From positions 1-26,846 of the forward strand of contig JAFXPL010000079.1 in NCBI GenBank assembly GCA_017527945.1: a DNA stretch of 26,846 nt. The letters run 5' to 3'. The notes under the pieces were generated by a model. It made no database searches and had not been told where the DNA came from. It saw only the letters and a list, made by a program, of their open reading frames with translations. The first letter of the stretch is position 1, and every line of letters begins with the position of its first letter. Of this stretch, positions 15,935-22,795 are shown piece after piece. The DNA comes from Bacteroidales bacterium (lineage in GTDB: Bacteria > Bacteroidota > Bacteroidia > Bacteroidales > WCHB1-69). The position numbers and the translations under genes were made by a program.

Positions 15935-16002
15935 AATCCCCTCCGGGGATTTGAACCCGCGCATGGGTATCCGCTACAGAGATGCATCCCCTAACGGGAA
16001 TG
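15935..16002 (+). repeat. Pair of REP-like palindromes before repeat copy D
   Basis: AATCCCC-TCC-GGGGATT (15935-15951) and CATCCCC-TAAC-GGGAATG (15985-16002, one mismatch) are separated by 33 nt. The pair and its surroundings repeat the last two palindromes of the 13220-13455 array, including flanking ACCCGTTGAA and ATCCGCTACAGA. Confidence 0.85.
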
Positions 16003-16160
16003 AGCCACCCCGCCCACCATCGCCTCGATCGGCACCGTGCCGTCCATCAGTCCGATGCGGGTGCCGGAGGCGTGGCGGCTGGAGGCGGTGTGGGACAGGG
16101 TGGCGCGTGACGGCGGTTACGTACGGAGCAGGCCTCGGAAGGAGAGGTCGTGGACGAGGA
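16003..16160 (+). repeat. Long GC-rich repeat, copy D
   Basis: This is the best-preserved partner of copy C, preceded by the palindrome pair. All four copies share orientation. On the - strand its end encodes DLSFRGLLRT followed by a stop, and copy C encodes the near-identical DLSFRGLLRP and a stop. The repeat therefore includes what may be the 3' end of a gene. Confidence 0.85.
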
Positions 16161-16257
16161 CGTCCTCGGCTTTGCGGATGTCGTCGTCGATCTCGGCAAG
16201 GCGACGCTCGATTTCCTCGTCAGAGTGACGGGCATCGGTGAGGGCGTTTAGCTTCAT
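16117..16257 (-). pseudogene. Possible gene fragment ending inside repeat D
   Basis: A - strand frame of 46 residues (MKLNALTDARHSDEEIERR, an acidic helix, then VLVHDLSFRGLLRT) ends in repeat D. The first part looks like a charged coiled coil. A longer in-frame start at 16311 is possible. The end is conserved in copy C, but the rest has no counterpart there. It could be the tail of a lost gene carried by the repeat, or a chance frame. No family is recognised. Confidence 0.25.
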
Positions 16258-16358
16258 TTGGGCTTTGCAGAACAGCAAATCGAGAAATATCATCACATAT
16301 GCCCATATCAAATATAAGAAAAAAGGAAGCCAATATACTGGAAATTAGTGATTTATTT

Positions 16359-16392
16359 TTTGAACGCCATATGAGTTTTTATCGTATTTTTG
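16359..16392 (+). promoter_or_regulatory. Promoter for the 96-residue gene
   Basis: TTTG at 16359-16362 and TATTTTTG at 16385-16392 are separated by 22 bp, close to the Bacteroidetes pattern. The ATG at 16411 is 19 nt downstream. An in-frame TTG at 16390 lies inside the -7 box and is not used. Confidence 0.65.
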
Positions 16393-16410
16393 CCAAAAAC
16401 AGAAACAGAT

Positions 16411-16701
16411 ATGAGTTTAGAAGATTTTGAATTAGGATTCACACTGTCAAGCGGCATGGATAGTTACTTTCGGCTATGCCAATTTGAAAATGCCATGAGG
16501 ATGGGACAATATATTCCCATTTCAGATGAGGACATTCGGAAAGGTGTTGATTATGAAAAAGCACGAATGAAGGCGATTCTAAAGTTTATTGATAGCAAAT
16601 TGGGAAGAGACATTTCCAATCAAGAAAAAGCAATAATTGACACACACTGCGAGAATTGGTATCGCACTTTCAAGAGTTACAAGGAGACTCATGACAAATG
16701 A
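16411..16701 (+). CDS. Small protein of unknown function
   Basis: This encodes a 96-residue soluble protein (MSLEDFELGFTLSSGMDSYF, mostly helical, ending YKETHDK). It has no signal peptide, membrane segment or motif that I recognise. The presence of a good promoter and a sensible start supports a real gene. It is convergent with the DUF3644 gene across a 96-bp spacer and lies between the repeat zone and the defence genes. It may be an accessory or antitoxin-like protein, but nothing in the sequence shows this. Confidence 0.6.
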   Translation: MSLEDFELGFTLSSGMDSYFRLCQFENAMRMGQYIPISDEDIRKGVDYEKARMKAILKFIDSKLGRDISNQEKAIIDTHCENWYRTFKSYKETHDK

Positions 16702-16797
16702 TTGTACGTTTCGGACAGGAGGTTCCCAAAATCGAAATGCGAGAAGACAACAACAGACGGGTGAAACTTCGAAAAGGGTTGCGGTGACGAAAAACTC

Positions 16798-17760
16798 TTA
16801 TCGCAAATTGTTGTCCACGCAATATTGCTCAACGATAGGAATAAAAGACTCGTACCAATACCACGTTTTTGCAACTAAAGCACCGTATGTATTGTCTTTT
16901 CGAGCGTTTTTTGCTTTCCAACATTGAACAAATTGATGCATGTTCATTTTAGAAAAACCTTTGTCATTCATCATTGTTACAATTTGTTTAGGAAGCAGTT
17001 TCTTTTTTTCTCTTTCTTTAATTAGAAAGTATTCCGTATTTATTTTATCTGCCTCCTTACTACCTTCTTTTATGAAAGTCACAACCCTATCAGCTTGTCC
17101 TTGATTATTTGCAATTTTAGGCACATAAAAAATACGGTATGAATAATTTGTGCTTTTGAAGATCTCTTCATCAAGAGATTTGTCAAATTCATCTATAAAC
17201 ATTGCAATATTAGTTGGAATTCCTTTTAGGTCTTTAAGCATTTCTATCTGTGGTTCAGAAAGACTCGTGAATTGAATAGACATACTCAGTTGATTAGATA
17301 TACTATATTTTTTGCCAAATAATTTCGTTATTACTTGTTCATAATTGATGCAACACGCTTGGAATTTTGCAGATACAGCATCATCAATTTTCGTAGTCAT
17401 TTGATGCTCAATTTCATGCCGTAACCCAATTAAAAAACGGAGGTTTGCCTTGGTCGCATTATTAAAAGGACATTGGTTTTCATTTAAACAACGCTCAAGT
17501 TCCCATGCTTTTAATGCACCGTACTTGGTTTTATCAAACAATCTTTTTTTCCCAGATTGCTTGAAATAGTGATATTCAATTTTCTTTTCCCGATAATATG
17601 CGTGACAAAGGTATGTCCATGATATGATTGCAAGGACACAAAAAGATTCTGCTTTGAAAGTTATGGCTGGATTGTTATAAACCTGCACAGCGCACAACAT
17701 CGACTCTCTTGATTTTTGTAATAATTCTAATTTTATTGATCGTATTCTTTTTTTTGACAT
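16798..17760 (-). CDS. DUF3644 protein with a HEPN-type RxxxxH motif
   Basis: This 320-residue protein resembles the DUF3644 family: LLQKSRESMLCAVQVYNNP near the N-terminus, a helical core with FCVLAIISWTYLCHAYY, then LRFLIGLRHEIEHQM. The segment RHEIEH (Arg114, His119) fits the R-x4-6-H motif of HEPN ribonucleases, which often act as RNA-cutting toxins in defence systems. The rest (about 180-320) is Lys-rich and I do not recognise it, although KEREKKKLLPKQIVTMMNDKG and the following helices look like a wHTH-type DNA- or RNA-binding part. It lies 59 bp after a membrane-protein gene on the same strand, and the two probably share one promoter. Toxin or effector activity is inferred. Confidence 0.7.
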   Translation of the reverse strand: MSKKRIRSIKLELLQKSRESMLCAVQVYNNPAITFKAESFCVLAIISWTYLCHAYYREKKIEYHYFKQSGKKRLFDKTKYGALKAWELERCLNENQCPFNNATKANLRFLIGLRHEIEHQMTTKIDDAVSAKFQACCINYEQVITKLFGKKYSISNQLSMSIQFTSLSEPQIEMLKDLKGIPTNIAMFIDEFDKSLDEEIFKSTNYSYRIFYVPKIANNQGQADRVVTFIKEGSKEADKINTEYFLIKEREKKKLLPKQIVTMMNDKGFSKMNMHQFVQCWKAKNARKDNTYGALVAKTWYWYESFIPIVEQYCVDNNLR

Positions 17761-17819
17761 ATATCTTAAGAATTCAGTTTATTGTTTGGACAAAAGAAGA
17801 TATCTCCTATGAGAACAAA

Positions 17820-18446
17820 TTAACTGAGTTGATTTTGACAAACTTTAACAACTACATCTCGGAATTTCACATAATTTGATAATTTATTCTTGTTGGGTAT
17901 TTCAAATAGCAATTCAAGAATAGAAGATTTTGAATGTGTTTCAATATTACTCTGAAATTCATCAAGGTTGGAATTGATAGTAATGTGGTAGCAAGACAAG
18001 TATATGTCGGCTTGGACAAAATTTTCTGCTTTAGAGAAAGAATCTATGGCAGAAACCATGTTGAAAAGCATGTCTGTGTAAATAGACTTTTCATCCAAAC
18101 GGATTAGTTTTTCTTCTATTGATACGGTAGTATGATGTAATTCACCCTGATTTCTATGAAGTCGCATTGCGAATTCGTCTGACTGATGGCCAAGTATTGT
18201 TTTGAGAATATCAATCTCGGATTTCATCTCCTTTGTTTTATTGTTTGTATCAACGACGGAATAGATGTTCCATCCAACAAGAAACGTCACCAAAATGGCT
18301 AATATTCCGACAATGATTCCAAGGTAATCAAAGCCTAATTCAACTGTGCGATAGCAAGTTCTACTTATTGCTATAATGCTCAAAACAATTGCCATAAAAC
18401 ACAATATAAGATTGACAATTTCAAAACAATTTTTCTTCTTTCCCAT
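17820..18446 (-). CDS. Two-span membrane protein with coiled-coil domain
   Basis: This 208-residue protein has two membrane segments, at about residues 10-28 (VNLILCFMAIVLSIIAIS) and 40-62 (YLGIIVGILAILVTFLVGW), with the rest a cytosolic helical domain containing TNNKTKEMKSEIDILK. The start at 18446 is chosen over a TTG at 18464, which falls in the promoter's -7 box. It is probably the first gene of a two-gene operon with DUF3644. Membrane proteins paired with HEPN-type effectors are common in anti-phage systems, but I see no family assignment for this one. Confidence 0.65.
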   Translation of the reverse strand: MGKKKNCFEIVNLILCFMAIVLSIIAISRTCYRTVELGFDYLGIIVGILAILVTFLVGWNIYSVVDTNNKTKEMKSEIDILKTILGHQSDEFAMRLHRNQGELHHTTVSIEEKLIRLDEKSIYTDMLFNMVSAIDSFSKAENFVQADIYLSCYHITINSNLDEFQSNIETHSKSSILELLFEIPNKNKLSNYVKFRDVVVKVCQNQLS

Positions 18447-18461
18447 ATTTCTATTTTTCTG

Positions 18462-18493
18462 CAAAAATAAAAAATCTATTCATTCGTCTCAAA
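18462..18493 (-). promoter_or_regulatory. Promoter for the membrane protein-DUF3644 pair
   Basis: On the - strand TTTG (18490-18493) and TATTTTTG (18462-18469) are spaced by 20 bp, a textbook Bacteroidetes promoter. The start codon is 15 nt downstream. Confidence 0.75.
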
Positions 18494-18515
18494 ACACATA
18501 AAGCATAACGTGAAA

Positions 18516-18671
18516 TTATTCACCCTTTTCCACCACCTTCACTTCTTCCTCCGTCAATCCATACAACCCATACACCAACCCGTCAATCTCTCGCTCCAGT
18601 ACCAATGTGTCGGCAAAGGAATAAGATTTCTTCGCAGCGAGAATATGGTTGTCATAGGTTTTGCAAGTGTT
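18516..18671 (-). pseudogene. Remnant of a second methylase 3' end
   Basis: This - strand frame of about 51 residues reads AAKKSYSFADTLVLEREIDG followed by LVYGLYGLTEEEVKVVEKGE and a stop. The full methylase at 19743-22787 ends with LEREIDGLVYGLYGLTEEEV and KVVEGK. The two DNA stretches are about 85% identical by eye over about 90 bp. The remnant is closed upstream by a stop at 18672-18674. It is most likely the end of a former or alternative methylase/specificity gene, now separated from the intact gene by the RES-domain gene. Confidence 0.8.
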
Positions 18672-18763
18672 CTATTCCGTGGTAGAGGATCAAGGAGTCA
18701 AGTGCAAACTTCTTTATTTCGTTTCGATATTCGGTGATTCGTGGAAGAATCCTTTTTTGTAGA

Positions 18764-19576
18764 TTAAAGAATTTTTTTGACAGATATTATTGATGCATCT
18801 TGATTATAATTGCTAAATTCTATCTCAAGTGATTCTGCCTTTCTAAAAACCATGTGTTTATCCACAACAGAGGGGAGTATTGCTACGCAATGTACATTTT
18901 CAGCACCAGGAGCAAAAGATTGCACACTCTCGTATATTATTCCATCATATAAGCCTGTCTTGAGCAATAGTTTAGATAATATGGCAGACACCCAATAACC
19001 TTTATCATCATTATTTTCTACAATTTTAGTAAATTCATGGTTTAAATACTTCATGAGAGCCATAGAATCTGTTGATTGTAGCCCGACAGATGATGCTATC
19101 TTTCTGTATTCTTTGTCATTTTTGAAAGATTCCGATTTGTTGCTTCCGTTTGGGTTAATAATTTGTGCAAACTTCAAGTCTATTGTCGTTTGCCATTGGC
19201 CTATCACAACGTTATACCGCATAGACTTGTCTCTTGGATTGCGAAAACAATCGCAGGTCTCAGCACAACAGCCATAGACACTACTCCACTGTTCATCGCT
19301 AGAAATACCATAAAACATTGTGTTTGCAGGTGTGCTAGCCCTTTTGTAGGAATTATTTTTTTCTGGAGGAAGGTAACTTAATGAATTGTTGTTCACTATC
19401 TCTTTGATATTGTTGATGACCCTGGCTCTATAGATGTATTGATTTGATGATAATATCAGGCTTGGTATTAATTGCGGGCCATGAATAGAAGTTATTATTT
19501 GTTCTACCTCGTCGGGCGTGTTAAATTGTTTGTTTAATAACAGACTGATGCACTCAGTAATATTTATGGATTTCAT
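18764..19576 (-). CDS. RES-domain protein, possible NAD+-degrading toxin
   Basis: This 270-residue protein has the RES-domain arrangement: YRARV at 49-53, KRASTPANTMFYG at 78-90, a downstream Glu-containing helix, and YDGIIYESVQS at 210-220, ending near ENVHCVAIL. RES toxins (partners of Xre antitoxins) deplete NAD+ and stop growth. Here no Xre/DUF2384 antitoxin is adjacent, and the protein is longer than the classic 150-230 residues with an added N-terminal helical part, so it may act within a defence module instead. It lies between the methylase gene and the methylase remnant on the same strand. Strong AT content fits transfer. The RES call is based on pattern, not on a profile search. Confidence 0.6.
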   Translation of the reverse strand: MKSINITECISLLLNKQFNTPDEVEQIITSIHGPQLIPSLILSSNQYIYRARVINNIKEIVNNNSLSYLPPEKNNSYKRASTPANTMFYGISSDEQWSSVYGCCAETCDCFRNPRDKSMRYNVVIGQWQTTIDLKFAQIINPNGSNKSESFKNDKEYRKIASSVGLQSTDSMALMKYLNHEFTKIVENNDDKGYWVSAILSKLLLKTGLYDGIIYESVQSFAPGAENVHCVAILPSVVDKHMVFRKAESLEIEFSNYNQDASIISVKKIL

Positions 19577-19600
19577 AATATGAGATATTTAAATACGCCG

Positions 19601-19608
19601 CAAAAATA
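19601..19608 (-). promoter_or_regulatory. Bacteroidetes -7 element before the RES gene
   Basis: On the - strand TATTTTTG lies 24 nt before the ATG at 19576. The 166-bp spacer to the methylase stop is AT-rich and holds no other feature I can name. Confidence 0.6.
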
Positions 19609-19742
19609 CATTTTTTTCAATATGCAGTGTCTATTCTTTGAAAAAAATTAGCATTTACTTTACTGTATCATTAAAAAAATACACTGTTAAATTAAAACAC
19701 ATCGATGTAAAACATTGTAAAACAAGCAATTACTGTATACAA

Positions 19743-22700
19743 TCATTTCCCTTCCACCACCTTCACCTCCTCCTCCGTCAACCCGTACAACCCATACACC
19801 AACCCGTCAATCTCACGCTCCAACGCTGACGTGTCAGCGTTTGGATTGTTCTTCTTCAATTCTATTATTTTCTTTGCATTTGACGAAATCACCCCCTGTG
19901 TCGCATCATCGGCTTTGACAAATGGAAGTTGCTCTATCGTTGACTTATTTATTGCCAAATAGCCTCCAGCAAGGTGTTTGTCTTTAAACTTATTACGCAG
20001 ATAATAAGATGTGTATTTTGAATTTAGCAAGCCTGTTATATAATAGGGGCTGTAATTGTTGAAGGCTGTAATTGCATACGCACCAACCCCAAGGGCGAGT
20101 GGTGTTTCGACGTATGTCGCTTCAATCACTTTTGTCATTCCAGCAATCACTATTTTGGGTGACATCCACATTCTTAACTTACTATCCGCAACATTGCAAT
20201 CTGTTCTAATGTACGCATTATGGTATCTCGACTTCATATACCGAACATCAATGTTATTAAATTGATATCTGTCGATATTGCCACTTACAGTGAATGGAAT
20301 AACATTCACTCTTTCACCATCTACAACATATTCTTTTATTATTTGTGCCTCAAATCCTGTAGCCCCAGAACACACCTCTATTCTACAATCTTTTATTGTC
20401 AAAGAAGTTCCCAGCTCTTTAATTGGTCTTGCTTTATTGAAAAGCAAATCTTCGTATTTGTCCAATGTATATTTACAAAACTCTTTGTCAGATGTTCTTG
20501 AACCACATAAAATTATAGGATAAACACTAGCATTTTTAAAAACTTTGAACACAGAGACATCAACACTTGAATACAATCCATTCTGTTCCAATAATTCCTT
20601 TGTCTTTTTAGCATAATCTGCAATCAAGAACTTGTTAGGAATAATCCAGAAGAAAACATTCTTTGTCAACATCAAACCTCTCAATAAAAACAAGACATAT
20701 ATGTCATACGCTCCTGTTGCTTGAGGATAGTTTTTCTTGTAAATAGACTTCTCATATTCCGTCCTTGCCATTTCAACAGCACTAACATACGGCGGGTTCC
20801 CCACCACGATGTCAAACCCGCCACGGTCGAAGATGTCCTTGAACCAGGTGTGCCAGAGGAAGAACTCCTGGTTGGCGGAAGGGTCGAGGGCAGCGAGGCG
20901 GGCCTCGGTGGACGGATGCAACCCCTGCTGCCGAATGTAGCTCTTCACACTTTCGTTGATGCTCGCCCGCGCCGCCGCCTTCTCCCTGTGGTCGGTGAGA
21001 CTGAAGTACTCTTTCAGCATCAGCTGCAGGTTGCGCTTGGTGTCGTCGGTGCTGTACTCCATGGCCAACTGGTTCTCGCCCGCCTTGCCCTTCCCCCTGC
21101 CGAGACTGCTCCGCGCCCCGCCATCCATCATCCGGCTCAAATCCACCCCTTCAAAGCTCTCTATCAGACTGTTGCCCTGCATGAACTTGTAGTCGAAGTT
21201 GGGCAGCGGCGCGGGCTCGTCGCTGTCAACCACGATGCTCAACCAGAACCGCAGACGGGCAATATCGATGGCGCCCCGCTCGATATCGACCCCGTAGATG
21301 TTGTTTTCGATGATCTCTTTCTTTAATTGTGATCTGTGAACAGTGATCAGTGAACAGGAATCGTGGTCGGTCAAGGCTTCGCGGCATCTCCATAATTCGT
21401 TCAACAGCCCCATCGGAAACGCACCGCTGCCAATGGCCGGGTCGCAGATCTTCACCTCGCGCAAAGCTTTGTTGAGCATATCACGATAAGGTTCTAATTC
21501 CGATTGCATCTCATGTGTCTCCACAAAGGTGCGGATTTTAGTAATCAGTGAACTGTGATCAGTGATTTGAGAATCGATGTCGGTTGGGATTTTCGTGTTT
21601 TTGTTCTGTTCACTGTTCACTGACAACTGTTCACTAAGATACGCGATTAGGGATTCCTTGCACATGTACCGCACAATCTCCTTCGGGGTGTAGAATGCGC
21701 CCTTGGCTTTGTTGTCCTCCAACAAACTCTCGAAAATCTTGCCCAGCATTTCGGGATCGACACCGATCTCGGCATCGTCGGGGTCGTTTTCATCGACGGT
21801 GAAGTTGTAGGAGGCCAAGAAGGTGAAAAGATCGTTGAATAGCGAAGCCGGCAGCCGGATGTCCATCTTATCGACTTCGTCACGCTCGAACAAACCGCCG
21901 TTGAGATAGGGCAATTGCTCCCACTGTTTCAGCAACCCCTTATCCCAATGTTCGTTGGCGAACAGTTCCTCTCGCTGCTCCGGCTCAGTGTTGAAGATTC
22001 CGAAAAAGAGCGGCTCCAAGACTTGTTCGAGAAAATCGGCCTGATGAGGACTTGAACGAAACAGGTCGCGCAGGAACGTTGGATTGTCGTTGAGCCAGCC
22101 TTTTTTCTGCAGGAAATGGAGGAACACGATGCGGCCCATCATCTTTTTGACGTAGTCGTGGAGACGGGTATCGGATGTTCCCTCGGCAGAGACGCGCCAT
22201 GGCACGTCTCTGCGATAGGATTGCGTGAGGTTCGCCACAATCCGGTCATAATGGAGATGGTACTCGTCGAAAAACTCATCGCTGAGCGCATCCACCGAGA
22301 AGGATTCCCTGAGGTCGGACAGCGTTAAACGCCCATTCAGTCTGGCCACCTTCTCCAATCGCTCCAGCGGTGTTTTGTATTGCCCGTTTTCGTCACCTAA
22401 GATATAGGAGAACCGTTTGGCCGAGGTGCTGCCCTCCTTGAGGTCGCAGATGTAGGACAAACGCCAGTGCCGGCCGTCGTCGAAAACGGCAATGGCCCCA
22501 TCGACATCGTATTTCAGATAGGGACTGATCAGCTTGCGCAGACCCACACGCTTGCGACGCACATCGCCGCCATCGGCCACGCGGGTGTAGAAGAAGCCAA
22601 GCAGACGATGGTCGGCATCATCCATCTGACCGATGAAAAAACTCTGGTCGCCTTCGGCGTTGGTGTCGAGCCATTCGGGACGCGAGGCCACATCGTGGCA

Positions 22701-22787
22701 ACCGAAAAGACGATGCACGATTTCGCGGCTGTAAGTGGTATAGTCGAACGGCGATTTGAAAATCTGACGGAGGGTTTCGGTATTCAT
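19743..22787 (-). CDS. Eco57I-type adenine-specific DNA methylase with specificity domain
   Basis: This 1014-residue protein contains the order typical of Eco57I-family N6-adenine methylases: a helical N-terminal region, motif X-like FYTPKEIVRYM (365-375), SAM-binding motif I CDPAIGSGAF (448-457), NIYGVDIERGAIDIARLRFW (496-515), and catalytic motif IV NPPY (664-667). The C-terminal third resembles the TaqI-like target-recognition part, with a closing LEREIDGLVYGLYGLTEEEV motif. It should methylate adenine at a specific site. Its start is 8 bp after the helicase stop on the same strand, so the two are one operon. Oddities: three heptamer-repeat tracts encode residues about 385-397, 405-419 and 478-490; a 28-bp palindrome encodes about 192-201; and about 19850-20790 is AT-rich against a GC-rich remainder, suggesting exchange of the specificity segment. 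Confidence 0.9.
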   Translation of the reverse strand: MNTETLRQIFKSPFDYTTYSREIVHRLFGCHDVASRPEWLDTNAEGDQSFFIGQMDDADHRLLGFFYTRVADGGDVRRKRVGLRKLISPYLKYDVDGAIAVFDDGRHWRLSYICDLKEGSTSAKRFSYILGDENGQYKTPLERLEKVARLNGRLTLSDLRESFSVDALSDEFFDEYHLHYDRIVANLTQSYRRDVPWRVSAEGTSDTRLHDYVKKMMGRIVFLHFLQKKGWLNDNPTFLRDLFRSSPHQADFLEQVLEPLFFGIFNTEPEQREELFANEHWDKGLLKQWEQLPYLNGGLFERDEVDKMDIRLPASLFNDLFTFLASYNFTVDENDPDDAEIGVDPEMLGKIFESLLEDNKAKGAFYTPKEIVRYMCKESLIAYLSEQLSVNSEQNKNTKIPTDIDSQITDHSSLITKIRTFVETHEMQSELEPYRDMLNKALREVKICDPAIGSGAFPMGLLNELWRCREALTDHDSCSLITVHRSQLKKEIIENNIYGVDIERGAIDIARLRFWLSIVVDSDEPAPLPNFDYKFMQGNSLIESFEGVDLSRMMDGGARSSLGRGKGKAGENQLAMEYSTDDTKRNLQLMLKEYFSLTDHREKAAARASINESVKSYIRQQGLHPSTEARLAALDPSANQEFFLWHTWFKDIFDRGGFDIVVGNPPYVSAVEMARTEYEKSIYKKNYPQATGAYDIYVLFLLRGLMLTKNVFFWIIPNKFLIADYAKKTKELLEQNGLYSSVDVSVFKVFKNASVYPIILCGSRTSDKEFCKYTLDKYEDLLFNKARPIKELGTSLTIKDCRIEVCSGATGFEAQIIKEYVVDGERVNVIPFTVSGNIDRYQFNNIDVRYMKSRYHNAYIRTDCNVADSKLRMWMSPKIVIAGMTKVIEATYVETPLALGVGAYAITAFNNYSPYYITGLLNSKYTSYYLRNKFKDKHLAGGYLAINKSTIEQLPFVKADDATQGVISSNAKKIIELKKNNPNADTSALEREIDGLVYGLYGLTEEEVKVVEGK
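21324..21360 (+). repeat. Heptamer tract inside the methylase gene (1)
   Basis: Units GTGATCT, GTGAACA, GTGATCA and GTGAACA follow each other at a 7-bp period. The tract encodes CSLITVHRSQLKK between motif I and the next conserved motif, a loop region where insertions are tolerated. Confidence 0.85.
21541..21575 (+). repeat. Heptamer tract inside the methylase gene (2)
   Basis: Units GTAATCA, GTGAACT, GTGATCA, GTGATTT and GAGAATC keep a 7-bp period. The tract encodes part of DSQITDHSSLITK upstream of motif I. Confidence 0.8.
21604..21637 (+). repeat. Heptamer tract inside the methylase gene (3)
   Basis: Units GTTCACT, GTTCACT, GACAACT and GTTCACT follow at a 7-bp period; GTTCACT is the complement of the AGTGAAC phase of tract 1. 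The tract encodes SEQLSVNSEQNKN. Confidence 0.85.
22186..22213 (+). repeat. 28-bp near-perfect palindrome inside the methylase gene
   Basis: The arms GCAGAGAC and GTCTCTGC flank a core containing GCCATGGC with one symmetric mismatch. In the methylase frame it encodes RRDVPWRVSA. It has the same length and arms as the palindrome at 2497-2524 in the protease tail. Confidence 0.85.
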
Positions 22788-22795
22788 TGTCGGGT

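Noticed and set aside
20721..21326. 201-residue + strand frame inside the methylase gene
   Set aside because: It is antisense to the conserved NPPY region of the methylase and has no recognisable family.
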